Below, piece after piece: positions 1 to 8,073 of a DNA stretch of 64,000 bases. Every line of letters begins with the position of its first letter. The first letter of the stretch is position 1. The position numbers and the translations under genes are program-made. Origin of the DNA: Micromonospora_G sp044458865 (GTDB taxonomy: Bacteria; Actinomycetota; Actinomycetes; Mycobacteriales; Micromonosporaceae); NCBI RefSeq assembly GCF_044458865.1, contig NZ_JBITIH010000019.1:98971-162970 (forward strand). Direction: 5' to 3'. The notes below the pieces were generated by a model. That model made no database searches. It saw nothing but the letters and a program-made list of their open reading frames with translations, and was not told the origin of the DNA.

Positions 1-112
1 CCCGTGCGCTACTCGCCGCGATCCCCCAACTTCCCGCCGATCTGGCTGTTCCGCTCCCGGACGGGGCGGCGTTTTCGACCGCGTTTTCGAGTTCCCGAAC
101 CGAGGAGACGGC

Positions 113-901
113 ATGACTGTCGACATCGATGTGACCAGCGACAACTTCGCCGACGAGTGGCGAAAATGGCACGACCAGCGGGAGACGAAGGTCTCCTCCC
201 CCGGTGGTGACCTGACCCTGACCGGCACCAACTGGATCTCCGACGGCACGGTCATCGAGGGCGTGCCGGGACGCTGGTCGGTCGAGAACGGTGTGGTCCG
301 GGTCGACGACGCCGACGGGCTCACCGTCGACGGCGAACCGGTCACCGAGGCGGTCATCCGCGACGGCCAGTGGCTCGCCGTGGGTGACGTCGCGCTGGTC
401 ATCATCCGCCGGGGCGACGACACCGCCGTACGCACCTACGACCCGCACGCCGAGGCGGTGCGCCAGTTCGCCGGCATCGACGCGTTCGTCCCGGACCCGG
501 CGTGGGTGGTCACCGCCGAGTTCCGCCCGGCCGAGGTGAACCGCACCGAGAACGTGGTGCACACCAACTCGGGTCGCGAGGTCGACTACCAGGTCATCGG
601 GACGTTCTCGTTCACGGTGGACGGTCACGAGGTCGAACTGATCGGCCTGGACACCGGTCACGTCGGCGAAGCGCACATCACCTTCCGGGACGCGACCAGC
701 GGCAAGCAGTCGTACGCCGCCTCGCGGTTCCTGTTCGTGCCGCTACCGACCGGACCGGGGCCGGTGACGCTGGACTTCAACCGGGTGGAGTTGCCGCCGT
801 GCGCGTTCTCGGACGCCTTCATCTGCCCGCTCCCACCCCGGCAGAACATTCTTCCGTTCCCCGTCGAAGCCGGCGAGCAGCGCATCCGCAACCAGGCCTA
901 A
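113..901 (+). CDS. DUF1684 domain protein
   Basis: A 262-residue cytoplasmic protein with no signal peptide or membrane segment. The C-terminal half matches the DUF1684 pattern: FSFTVDGHEVELIGL, then ITFRDATSG and FLFVPLP, then LDFNRVELPPCAFSD and CPLPPRQNILPFPVEAGE near the end. The conserved cysteines and the N/R/P-rich terminal stretch are typical of this family. The ATG at 113 follows GAGGAGACGGC, a good ribosome site, so the longer upstream frame is not used. Family members are widespread in actinobacteria and their biochemical role is not established, so no reaction is assigned. It stands alone: the next gene converges on it from the minus strand. Family call is firm, function unknown. 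Confidence 0.88.
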   Translation: MTVDIDVTSDNFADEWRKWHDQRETKVSSPGGDLTLTGTNWISDGTVIEGVPGRWSVENGVVRVDDADGLTVDGEPVTEAVIRDGQWLAVGDVALVIIRRGDDTAVRTYDPHAEAVRQFAGIDAFVPDPAWVVTAEFRPAEVNRTENVVHTNSGREVDYQVIGTFSFTVDGHEVELIGLDTGHVGEAHITFRDATSGKQSYAASRFLFVPLPTGPGPVTLDFNRVELPPCAFSDAFICPLPPRQNILPFPVEAGEQRIRNQA

Positions 902-967
902 CCACGTTAGGAACCTTGCCGGCCACGACCACGGCTCGGTCAGTTATCCTACTGTGATTCCGGCCGA

Positions 968-1582
968 TTAACCTGGGATTAGCGCCGAAACCAGCACGTG
1001 CACGCCCGTTCCGGGGTTCATCGGAATTGCCTGCACATCCTCCACTGTATTGGCTTGAACAGAGGCTCGCCTGACCGCATCCCGGTAGTTGACGTACGCA
1101 AAGTCCCGCGGCAACTTCTTGTCCGCGCACCCATAGGGGCGGAGCAAGCGACGAAGTTCACTTGACTGGATGTTGACTGTCCGGTCCTTGAAGTGCCAGA
1201 GAATCCAAAGCTCGAAGCAAGGATTCGTTATAGCGATTGAAATCTTCTCTCGCCTTGCGAGAGAAATAGCATTCGACAAGGTATCGTGGCGATCAACATC
1301 AATCACACACCACGCCGAGTCGTACCCGTCATTACCTAGATCTCTGTTCTGGCCCTCTTTGCGTAAGCGCACGGCCTCCAGAACAATTCGCAAGGGGTCC
1401 CTGCCTAGGCCAACGATGTCTAGTGCCCGAATATCGACGCCTGTCGCCTTGACATACTGGGCCAGCCCCCGGAAGTATTGAGGCTCGGTAACTTTTCCCT
1501 CCGTTACCACAAGGATACGGGAGCGCTCACTTCGGGTTCCCCGTCGCCTTTCAAGGCTTCTCCCACCGACCCCATGAACCAT
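968..1582 (-). CDS. RloB-like protein, effector half of an RloA/RloB (AbiL-type) pair
   Basis: A 204-residue protein with the RloB pattern: TEGKVTEP at residues 27-34, an acidic DVDRHD at 95-100 and NPCFELW at 120-126. These acidic positions sit where a TOPRIM-like nuclease fold would place metal ligands; that is inference from the family. It starts nine bases after the stop of the upstream ATPase and has an AAGG site about eight bases before the ATG, so the two are almost certainly one operon. RloB-type proteins paired with an ATPase are known as abortive-infection or restriction-linked modules (AbiL in lactococci, RloA/B in restriction loci). The reading frame is AT-richer than neighbouring genes, which suggests recent acquisition. 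No restriction-modification genes are visible nearby. Confidence 0.85.
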   Translation of the reverse strand: MVHGVGGRSLERRRGTRSERSRILVVTEGKVTEPQYFRGLAQYVKATGVDIRALDIVGLGRDPLRIVLEAVRLRKEGQNRDLGNDGYDSAWCVIDVDRHDTLSNAISLARREKISIAITNPCFELWILWHFKDRTVNIQSSELRRLLRPYGCADKKLPRDFAYVNYRDAVRRASVQANTVEDVQAIPMNPGTGVHVLVSALIPG

Positions 1583-1591
1583 GCGAGGACC

Positions 1592-2896
1592 TTAGTCGGC
1601 AAGTAGCGCCTGCTTCAACTCCTCGATAGCAATCAACGGGATTGCCCCATATCTCCCTTGTAGGTAACGACGTTCAAAATTGTCCTTTGATCGCGTCGAA
1701 AATTCCGCAAGGGAGTACAGGCGACTAACGCCTGCGGCATCCTTCTCCGTAAACCAAATCTCGTCGGCCCCGAGCAGATCTCCATGAACGCTCCCCAGCA
1801 AGGAGGTGTCATGTGACGTGAAGATCAATTGCGCACCGGTCCGGTTCAGGTCCCGGTCCCTGAAGAGGTTTATCAGGGCAGCCGAGAGCTTTGGATGAAG
1901 ACTCGAATCCACCTCATCGACCACAAAAATATCTCCGGATCGTATGGATTCGACAGCCGGAACGGCGAGAGCAAGCCAAGCGACGGTCCCGCTACTCTCT
2001 TGCGATATATCGAGTGCAGGCAATGAATCTTGTTCACGAACATGCACGAACTTCAGGCTCTTACGAACCACCTCAAACAGTTGATCAACCGAAAACATGT
2101 CGGCCGGGGCATCAGAAAATTCTCTCACTGCATCAACAAACTTCGACAACCTTTCACGCATCTCATCAGACACCGCCGTGTCCTCGACCTGCAGGTTCGT
2201 GATCCCCACATCGGCGAATCGCAGAAGAGCCGTGGCTTCTCGGATTGACCTCTCATCGCTCAACATACCAATAACTCCACGAAGCCTCGTCTGCTGGTCA
2301 GACTCGTCAACCTCAGCAAAGTGGATGTTGTGTGAGATTTCGTCGTACAACCTCAGAAGAACGGGATGTTTATTTGTAGCAGCAAGCGATAAGTACAGCG
2401 TAGAATCTGTCAACGCTTTACTGATTCTAATATTGTCACCCGCGAGATGGCGCCCGAAGGAGGTCTTACCCCCGACTACCCGCTCGAAAAGCATGCGCCT
2501 TCGCCCGGACGGGTACGAATAAAGCCATTCCTCCGCAATGACAGACGTGGAACTGAAGCCATACGTGTACCGAGTTCCATCAACAGTAAGGTCTAATTCG
2601 TACAGCGAAGGCCGATTTGTCGAGCTAGCATCCAAAACAAATGGATAGTGCGGAAAAAACCCGCGCTCACTCCAGGCGGTTGCCGACCTACGCACCGCCG
2701 ACACCATAAATCTGAGTCCATCTATAACAGTCGACTTACCTGAGGCATTTGCCCCGTAGATCCCGGAAGTCCGGACGGTTACGGATGTCCAGTCACCTCT
2801 GGCCGGCGCAGCCCCCTTCATCGTGCTCGCCACCAGGGATAGCTCTACTTCGTCCCGCACCGACCTGTGATTCGCTAGCCGAAATCGGAGGAGCAT
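1592..2896 (-). CDS. AAA/ABC-type ATPase, RloA-like partner of RloB
   Basis: A 434-residue SMC/ABC-like ATPase of the AAA_15/AAA_21 group. Walker A is GANASGKST (48-56), a degenerate signature is SQESSG (298-303), Walker B is IFVVDEVDSSLHP (323-335) and the H-loop is TSHDTSLL (360-367); the start MLLRFRLANHRSV is the usual beta-strand leading to the P-loop. These ATPases sense or gate a partner effector, here the RloB-like protein encoded nine bases downstream. The ATG at 2896 follows AGGAGG. Base composition is visibly lower in GC than in the flanking genes, with many A/T third positions, consistent with transfer. A PARIS-type (AriA/AriB) assignment was weighed, but the partner looks like RloB rather than the DUF4435 effector. 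Confidence 0.85.
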   Translation of the reverse strand: MLLRFRLANHRSVRDEVELSLVASTMKGAAPARGDWTSVTVRTSGIYGANASGKSTVIDGLRFMVSAVRRSATAWSERGFFPHYPFVLDASSTNRPSLYELDLTVDGTRYTYGFSSTSVIAEEWLYSYPSGRRRMLFERVVGGKTSFGRHLAGDNIRISKALTDSTLYLSLAATNKHPVLLRLYDEISHNIHFAEVDESDQQTRLRGVIGMLSDERSIREATALLRFADVGITNLQVEDTAVSDEMRERLSKFVDAVREFSDAPADMFSVDQLFEVVRKSLKFVHVREQDSLPALDISQESSGTVAWLALAVPAVESIRSGDIFVVDEVDSSLHPKLSAALINLFRDRDLNRTGAQLIFTSHDTSLLGSVHGDLLGADEIWFTEKDAAGVSRLYSLAEFSTRSKDNFERRYLQGRYGAIPLIAIEELKQALLAD

Positions 2897-3171
2897 GATC
2901 CTCGTCCTCCTTTGCGCTTAGGGCGCACCCTGGGCCGCCTCTTGGACCTTTTCTACCACAGGGCGGCGCGAAACGGTGCGTAGGACACCGTCATGTTCGG
3001 CAATCGCTGCCCTCAGGGTCTCATCCTGACTGAGGGCCGTTGCGAAGCGCGGCAACGACCTCAAGAGAGGCACCGTCGGGCACGCTTCCACTCCCAGACA
3101 CTGTCCGATTCGCCCGCCGCTCGATAACGGGAGAAGCATTCCCGAAGCACACACTGGCCGCGTGGGCGACC

Positions 3172-3442
3172 TTAGGTCATGTGACGGCCAGTCCAGCCGA
3201 GAAATCTGGCGAAAAGGTCCGCCGGGTCGGGACCGGGGTTCTGGGTCAGACAGTAGAGATCGACTGCCGCCTCGTGCAGGACTGTCCGAGAGGTAGATCG
3301 CGAGCGAGACGCGGTCGTGGGCGTACTCGCGCCAGAGGAGGAGGCGAACAGGCGCGCAGGGCCAGGGGGCGGCGCAGGTCCGGCAAATCCAGAGCGGGCG
3401 CAGCGGGAGGTGCTGGCGTTGCTGGAGCGGTGACGTGGTCAC
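3172..3442 (-). pseudogene. Frameshifted small protein (Micromonosporaceae 'flavin reductase'-annotated family)
   Basis: The first 53 codons from the GTG at 3442 encode a cysteine-containing start (PLWICRTCAAPWPC) and VSLAIYLSD. The matching second half, VLHEAAVDLYCLTQNP followed by DPADLFARFLGW, lies in a different frame and ends at TAA 3172-3174. Removing one base at 3283 joins them into about 89 residues, the length and pattern I recall for a small Micromonosporaceae family often labelled flavin reductase without biochemical proof. As sequenced, the zero frame runs on to 2918 as unrelated peptide. Its GTG overlaps the stop of the upstream gene as GTGA, so the two were translationally coupled. 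The shift could be a true mutation or a sequencing error. Confidence 0.7.
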
Positions 3443-3717
3443 CAGCGACCGCCGTTGGCCCGCCAGCGCTGGGCCGGGGTGGGATAACCGGGCCGCCCGA
3501 CGCGGGGGTTTGCGACGGTCAACGCGCTCCAGTTCGGGCGGTGGTCCCGGTCAGAGCGAACGACGGAACCTGCCTGCGGCTCGTACGGGACGGGCGCCCG
3601 GCGGTCGGGGCAGGAGGTCCAACGCGATCCACAGGAGCACCAACGACGGAACCGCCGCCAGGTACAGCGGTGGATGGGTGCCAGTGGGATCGGTTTAAGC
3701 GCTCTCCGCAGGGGCAT
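3439..3717 (-). CDS. Small Arg/Pro-rich protein coupled to the downstream family gene
   Basis: A basic, 92-residue protein if translated from the ATG at 3717. The central WRRFRRWCSCGSRWTSCPD segment has two cysteine pairs that could bind zinc, and the end PTPAQRWRANGGRW resembles a C-terminus I recall from small hypothetical proteins of Micromonosporaceae that sit upstream of the frameshifted family. The stop TGA overlaps the next GTG start (GTGA), which supports both genes. The frame stays open upstream to 3855, but that would overlap the divergent HTH gene, so an internal start is more likely; no strong ribosome site marks it. Function unknown. Confidence 0.55.
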   Translation of the reverse strand: MPLRRALKPIPLAPIHRCTWRRFRRWCSCGSRWTSCPDRRAPVPYEPQAGSVVRSDRDHRPNWSALTVANPRVGRPGYPTPAQRWRANGGRW

Positions 3718-3734
3718 ACCGACGAGCTTCACAA

Positions 3735-3766
3735 GGGGTTGACAGGTAGTCAACCCCCCTGTTGAC
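3735..3766. promoter_or_regulatory. Inverted repeat with extra half-site between divergent genes
   Basis: GGGGTTGAC (3735-3743) and GTCAACCCC (3749-3757) form a perfect 9-bp inverted repeat with a 5-base spacer, and a further GTTGAC follows at 3761-3766. It lies between the divergent genes starting at 3717 (minus) and 3802 (plus). This looks like an operator for a dimeric regulator, perhaps the small HTH protein at 3802. The TTGAC cores could also serve as -35 elements. Inference only. Confidence 0.45.
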
Positions 3767-3801
3767 AACTTGCCTACCCCCGTTCGTCGGATGGTGCACC
3801 G

Positions 3802-3996
3802 ATGCAGGTGATGGCGCTCGCTGAGGTGGCAGATCTTCTCGGGGTCAGCCGCCAACGAGCCGCGATCCTGGTCGATCGAGCCGACTTCCCCGCGCCGATC
3901 GCCAACCTCACCGTGGGACGGATCTGGTCGGCGGCGGATGTGCAGGCATACGCGGAGAAGCGCAAGCAGCGGTTGGACGGATCCGGCTCAAGCTGA
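3802..3996 (+). CDS. Small excisionase/AlpA-like helix-turn-helix protein
   Basis: A 64-residue protein made of a single MerR/AlpA-type winged helix-turn-helix: MALAEVADLLGVSRQRAAI followed by DFPAPIANLTVGRIWSAADV and QAYAEKRKQR. The pattern of a recognition helix, a DFPxP turn and RIWSAADV is standard for excisionase-family DNA-binding proteins. A start at codon 4 (3811) is also possible. Such proteins act as recombination directionality factors or small repressors; no integrase is encoded nearby, so a regulatory role on the divergent promoter at 3718-3801 is the simpler reading. Confidence 0.72.
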   Translation: MQVMALAEVADLLGVSRQRAAILVDRADFPAPIANLTVGRIWSAADVQAYAEKRKQRLDGSGSS

Positions 3997-4076
3997 CCGG
4001 TTCAGGCCACCAGAACCCGGAACAGTGGGCCTCACCCGATCCGCACCCACGCCTGACGTGAGCATCCACAGGACGC

Positions 4077-4143
4077 CACGATCGTCAGGTGCTGTGCCGC
4101 CTGTCTCATGGCGTGTCGCGCGGCAGAGCACCTGACGATCGTG
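4077..4143. repeat. Long imperfect inverted repeat (24-bp arms) between convergent genes
   Basis: Arms 4077-4100 and 4120-4143 are complementary at 23 of 24 positions around a 19-base loop. The element lies between the end of the HTH gene (3996) and the end of the PEBP lipoprotein gene (4161), where a bidirectional terminator would be expected, although no T-run follows. It could equally be a dispersed palindromic repeat. Confidence 0.7.
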
Positions 4144-4160
4144 GGAGCCGAGACCAGACC

Positions 4161-4766
4161 TCAGGGGTTGCCGTAGAGGCCGGTGAGGGTGCCGGTACGG
4201 ATGGCCGCCGCTTCGATCGCCCTGCGGGCTTCGCCGGCTTCGGTGCCGGCGAGTAGGCCGATCTTCTGCTTCAGGGCGTACACGGTGAACCGGTAGCGGT
4301 GTTCGCCGCTCGGCGGACAGGGCGGTGTCCAGTTCGCGCCACCGGCGGAGTTCGACGCCTGGAGCAGGTCCGCTGGCAGGTCACCGGCCGGGATCTCCCT
4401 GGTGGCGGCCGGGATGTCGTAGGCGATCCAGTGCACGTACGTGAAGCCCGGCGCGTGCGGGTCGTCCACGATCAACGCGAACGCGGCTGCCTCGCCGACG
4501 TCGCCGGACCCGGCCAGCGGCGGCCGCTCGCTGCCACCCTTGCAGGTGTACCGCTCGGGTATCCGCTCACCCTCGGCAAAGGCCGAACTGATGACCGTGA
4601 TCGTCTTCGCCGGACTGGCCGCCGCCGTCGGACTGGCCGCCGACGTCGGACTCGCCACTATCGTCGGGTCGCCCGTCGACATGGGATAAACCGGCGATGC
4701 CTCCCCGCATCCGGTCAGCAGTGAAGCGACCGCCACCAGTACGATCAGGCTGGCCGTCCGGGTCAC
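4161..4766 (-). CDS. YbhB/YbcL-family (PEBP, Raf kinase inhibitor-like) lipoprotein
   Basis: A 201-residue exported protein. The GTG start leads into a lipoprotein signal with lipobox LLTGC (cysteine about residue 20), then an Ala/Ser/Pro/Thr linker with repeated ASPT units to about residue 55. The globular part carries the PEBP ligand-pocket motifs: YTCKGG...PPL, IVDDPHAPGFTYVHWIAYDIP and CPPSGEHRYRFTVYAL. Bacterial members bind small anionic ligands and their role is poorly known. It probably sits on the outer face of the membrane. It is transcribed away from the urease operon and is probably a single gene. Confidence 0.9.
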   Translation of the reverse strand: MTRTASLIVLVAVASLLTGCGEASPVYPMSTGDPTIVASPTSAASPTAAASPAKTITVISSAFAEGERIPERYTCKGGSERPPLAGSGDVGEAAAFALIVDDPHAPGFTYVHWIAYDIPAATREIPAGDLPADLLQASNSAGGANWTPPCPPSGEHRYRFTVYALKQKIGLLAGTEAGEARRAIEAAAIRTGTLTGLYGNP

Positions 4767-4994
4767 CGCCCGTCACCGGCCCCCATGTATGGGCTGCCCT
4801 GGTTCCACAACCGACCGCTGTCCCATCCCCCGTGTCCTCTCCCCGGCAACTCGGCAACGCTGCGTACATCGACGAAGCTACCGGGACCGACCGGCTCGCG
4901 AGGCCCCGTGAGCAGCGACCATAGGTCGTAACACCTGCGCAACGTGCGACTGGCACCATCCACAATGTTCGCTCCACTGTCCGGAGGTACGGCA

Positions 4995-5297
4995 TTGTTC
5001 CTCACCCGACATGAGCAGGACCGGTTGCTCATCCACGTCGCCGCCGACGTCGCCTGGCGTCGCCGCGAGCGTGGGCTGCGACTGAACCTCCCCGAGGCGA
5101 CGGCGGTGATCACCGCGTTCCTGCTGGAGGGGGCGCGCGACGGCCGCAGCGTCGCCGATCTGATGGACGCCGGGCGGCATGTGCTCGGCCGTGAGGACGT
5201 GCTCGACGGGGTGCCCGAGATGCTGCCGGAAGTGCAGGTGGAGGCGACCTTCCCGGACGGCACGAAGCTGGTCACCGTACACGACCCGATCTCCTAG
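4995..5297 (+). CDS. ureA: Urease gamma subunit
   Basis: The smallest structural subunit of nickel urease, which hydrolyses urea to ammonia and carbamate. The TTG at 4995 gives exactly 100 residues, the normal UreA length, beginning LFLTRHEQDRLLIHVA, and follows GGAGG at 4983-4987. The ATG at 4944 in the same frame would add 17 residues not usual for the family. Conserved UreA segments include RGLRLNLPEATAVI, GARDGRSVADLM, VPEMLPEVQVEATFPDGTKLVTVH and a terminal DPI. It is first of ureABCFGD, all on the plus strand with short gaps or overlaps. Confidence 0.95.
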   Translation: MFLTRHEQDRLLIHVAADVAWRRRERGLRLNLPEATAVITAFLLEGARDGRSVADLMDAGRHVLGREDVLDGVPEMLPEVQVEATFPDGTKLVTVHDPIS

Positions 5298-5336
5298 ACA
5301 GGGGTCCGTCGCGGCCCGTGGGGAAGGTGGGACCAC

Positions 5337-5684
5337 ATGATCCCGGGCGAGGTGCTTCTGGGTACGGGCGACATCGTGATCAACCCAGGCCGGACGGTGC
5401 TGACGCTGCCGGTCACCAACACGGGCGACCGACCTGTGCAGGTCGGCTCGCACTACCACTTCGCCGAGGCGAATCCGGCGCTGGAGTTCGACCGGTCGGC
5501 GGCCTGGGGGCACCGGCTCGCCGTACCGGCCGGCACCTCGGTCCGCTTCGAACCGGGCATCGACCGCGAGGTGGAGCTGATCCCACTCGGCGGCGCCCGC
5601 ATCGTCCCCGGCCTCCGCGCCGCCTGCGCCGGCCCCCTGGACCCAGATCATGAGACCAGCGACCGCGCAGGAGGTGGGCGGTGA
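5337..5684 (+). CDS. ureB: Urease beta subunit
   Basis: A 115-residue UreB beginning MIPGEVLLGTGDIVINPG, with the conserved TGDRPVQVGSHYHFAEANPA and SVRFEPGIDREVELIPLGG segments. UreB packs against the alpha subunit and closes the active site. It starts 39 bases after ureA, and its last codons overlap the GTG of ureC by four bases (GTGA), implying coupled translation of beta and alpha in fixed ratio. The last 15 or so residues (DPDHETSDRAGGGR) are a nonconserved tail. Confidence 0.96.
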   Translation: MIPGEVLLGTGDIVINPGRTVLTLPVTNTGDRPVQVGSHYHFAEANPALEFDRSAAWGHRLAVPAGTSVRFEPGIDREVELIPLGGARIVPGLRAACAGPLDPDHETSDRAGGGR

Positions 5685-7390
5685 GCACGCTGGACCGCAG
5701 GCGGTACGCCGCGCTCTACGGCCCCACCACCGGGGACCGGATCCGGCTCGCGGACACGAACCTGCTGATCGAGGTCGAGCAGGACCACTGTGGGTACGGC
5801 GACGAGGCCGTCTTCGGCGGCGGCAAGGTGATCCGCGAGTCGATGGGCCAGTCGACGGCGACCCGGGCCGAAGGCTCCCCCGACACCGTCATCACCGGCG
5901 CGGTGGTGCTCGACCACTGGGGCGTCGTCAAGGCCGACGTCGGCATCCGCGACGGTCGGATCGTGGCGCTCGGCAAGGCCGGCAACCCGGACACCATGGA
6001 CGGGGTCCACCCGGCGCTGGTGATCGGTCCGGGCACCGAGATCATCGCCGGCAACGGCAAGATCCTGACCGCCGGTGGGATCGACAGTCACGTACACCTG
6101 ATCTGCCCGCAGATCCTGGAAACGGCACTGGCCAGCGGCATCACCACGATCATGGGTGGCGGCACCGGCCCGGCCGAGGGGACCAAGGCGACCACGGTCA
6201 CCCCGAACGCCTGGTACCTCGCCCGGATGCTCGCCTCGATCGACCCGTGGCCGGTGAACGTCCTGCTGCTCGGCAAGGGCAACACGGTCCGCGAAGAGTC
6301 GATGTGGGAACAGCTGCGCGGCGGGGCGGGTGGCTTCAAGCTGCACGAGGACTGGGGCACCACACCAGCCGCGATCGACGCCTGCCTGCGGGTCGCGGAC
6401 GCCTCCGGGGTGCAGGTGGCCATCCACACCGACACCCTCAACGAGGCCGGTTTCGTCGCCGACACGCTGCGCGCCATCGCCGGCCGGTCGATCCACGCGT
6501 ACCACACCGAGGGGGCGGGCGGCGGGCACGCGCCGGACATCATCACCGTCGCCGCCGAACCGAACGTGCTGCCGTCGTCGACGAACCCGACCCGGCCGTA
6601 CACCCGCAACACCCTCGACGAGCACCTCGACATGCTGATGGTCTGCCACCACCTGAACCCGACGGTGCCGGAGGACCTGGCCTTCGCCGAGAGCCGGATC
6701 CGGCCGAGCACCATGGCGGCCGAGGACGTGCTGCACGACCTCGGCGCGATCTCGATGATCGGGTCGGACGCGCAGGCGATGGGTCGCGCCGGTGAGGTCA
6801 TCCTCCGCACCTGGCAGACCGCGCACGTGATGAAGGCGCGGCGCGGGGCGCTGGCCGGCGACGGGTCCGCGGACAACCTGCGGGCCCGGCGGTACGTCGC
6901 CAAGTACACGATCTGCCCCGCCGTCGCGCACGGCATCGACGCCGAAGTCGGCTCGGTCGAGTCGGGCAAGCTCGCCGACCTGGTGCTCTGGGACCCGGTC
7001 TTCTTCGGCGTACGCCCACACCTGGTACTCAAGGGCGGCATGATCGCCTGGGCGCAGATGGGTGACGCCAACGCCTCGATCCCGACCCCGCAGCCAGTGC
7101 TGCCCCGCCCGATGTTCGGCGCGTACGGTTCGGTGCCCGCCGCCACCAGTCTGGCGTTCGTCGCACCGGTCGCGATCGAGGAGAACCTCGGTGAGCGGAT
7201 CGGCCTCAGCCGGCGCCTCGCCCCGGTGGCGGACGTACGGTCGCGCGGCAAGTCCGACATGCCGCTCAACGACACGCTCCCCCGGATCGAAGTCGACCCG
7301 GACACCTTCACCGTCCGGATCGACGGCGTGGTGATCGAACCCGAACCGGCGACCGAACTGCCGATGGCCCAACGCTACTTTCTCTTCTGA
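5681..7390 (+). CDS. ureC: Urease alpha (catalytic) subunit
   Basis: A 569-residue amidohydrolase-fold subunit, full length for the family. Nickel ligands can be placed by motif: HVH at 137-139, the carbamylated lysine in GGFKLHEDWG (K220), His249 (AIHTDTLNE), His275 (AYHTEG) and Asp363 (GSDAQAMGR). The mobile-flap catalytic histidine is in MVCHHLN (320-326). The GTG at 5681 overlaps ureB by four bases. All catalytic residues are intact, so an active enzyme is expected if the accessory proteins load nickel. It supplies ammonia from urea in the cytoplasm. Confidence 0.98.
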   Translation: MSTLDRRRYAALYGPTTGDRIRLADTNLLIEVEQDHCGYGDEAVFGGGKVIRESMGQSTATRAEGSPDTVITGAVVLDHWGVVKADVGIRDGRIVALGKAGNPDTMDGVHPALVIGPGTEIIAGNGKILTAGGIDSHVHLICPQILETALASGITTIMGGGTGPAEGTKATTVTPNAWYLARMLASIDPWPVNVLLLGKGNTVREESMWEQLRGGAGGFKLHEDWGTTPAAIDACLRVADASGVQVAIHTDTLNEAGFVADTLRAIAGRSIHAYHTEGAGGGHAPDIITVAAEPNVLPSSTNPTRPYTRNTLDEHLDMLMVCHHLNPTVPEDLAFAESRIRPSTMAAEDVLHDLGAISMIGSDAQAMGRAGEVILRTWQTAHVMKARRGALAGDGSADNLRARRYVAKYTICPAVAHGIDAEVGSVESGKLADLVLWDPVFFGVRPHLVLKGGMIAWAQMGDANASIPTPQPVLPRPMFGAYGSVPAATSLAFVAPVAIEENLGERIGLSRRLAPVADVRSRGKSDMPLNDTLPRIEVDPDTFTVRIDGVVIEPEPATELPMAQRYFLF

Positions 7391-7395
7391 CCGCC

Positions 7396-8073
7396 ATGTC
7401 GCTGACCACCACGCCCTCCCTCGCCACCCTCCTGGTCCTCGCCGACGGTCGGCTGCCCTCGGGCGGACACGCCCACTCCGGTGGGCTGGAGTCCGCGGTG
7501 ACCAGCGGCCGGTTACGGGACCTGGCCGGGCTGGCCGATTTCCTGCGCGGCCGACTCGCCACCACCGGCCGGGTCGGCGCGGCGTTCGCCGCCTGCGCCT
7601 GCGCCGGCCGGGTGCCGGTCGCCGAACTCGACCAGGGCCTCGACGCGCGTACGCCCTCGCCCGCGCTGCGTCGCGCCTCCCGGGCCCAGGGCCGGGCGCT
7701 GCTCCGCGCCGGACGGGCGATCTTCGGAAGCGTCGTGCTGCCGGCCGGGACACCACCCGCCGGACCGCACCAGCCGGTGGCGCTGGGACTGGTGAGCGCC
7801 GCCGCTGGGCTCGGACCGACCGAGGCGGCGGTGGCCAGCGCGTACGGCGCGATCAGCGGCCCGGCCAGTGCCGCCGTACGGCTGCTCGGCCTCGACCCGT
7901 ACGCGGTCCACGCCCTGCTCGCCGGCCTGGCCGGCGAATGTGACCGGCTGGCGGCCGACGCGGCCGGCCGGGTCGACGATCCGGTCGACGACCTGCCCGC
8001 CGACTCCGCGCCCCTGCTGGAGATCGGTGCCGAACTGCACGCCTGCCAGGAGGTGCGTCTCTTTGCATCCTGA
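7396..8073 (+). CDS. ureF: Urease accessory protein UreF
   Basis: A 225-residue UreF, the helical protein that bridges UreD (UreH) on the apo-urease and the GTPase UreG during nickel insertion. Family marks are LATLLVLADGRLPSGGHAHSGG near the start, a helical Ala-rich body and a C-terminal CQEVRLFAS tail. It begins five bases after ureC. Sequence conservation in UreF is low and the N-terminal PSGGHAHSGG motif is the decisive sign. Confidence 0.92.
   Translation: MSLTTTPSLATLLVLADGRLPSGGHAHSGGLESAVTSGRLRDLAGLADFLRGRLATTGRVGAAFAACACAGRVPVAELDQGLDARTPSPALRRASRAQGRALLRAGRAIFGSVVLPAGTPPAGPHQPVALGLVSAAAGLGPTEAAVASAYGAISGPASAAVRLLGLDPYAVHALLAGLAGECDRLAADAAGRVDDPVDDLPADSAPLLEIGAELHACQEVRLFAS

Noticed and set aside
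968..2896. PARIS (AriA/AriB) as identity of the ATPase-effector pair
   Set aside because: The second protein has RloB-type motifs rather than those of the DUF4435 effector; the assignment stays open until profile searches are run.
4878..5651. A 257-codon minus-strand frame opposite ureA and ureB
   Set aside because: Overlaps two structural urease genes and lacks any family pattern.
5648..7756. A 702-codon minus-strand frame opposite ureC and ureF
   Set aside because: Shadow of urease genes with all catalytic residues intact on the plus strand.
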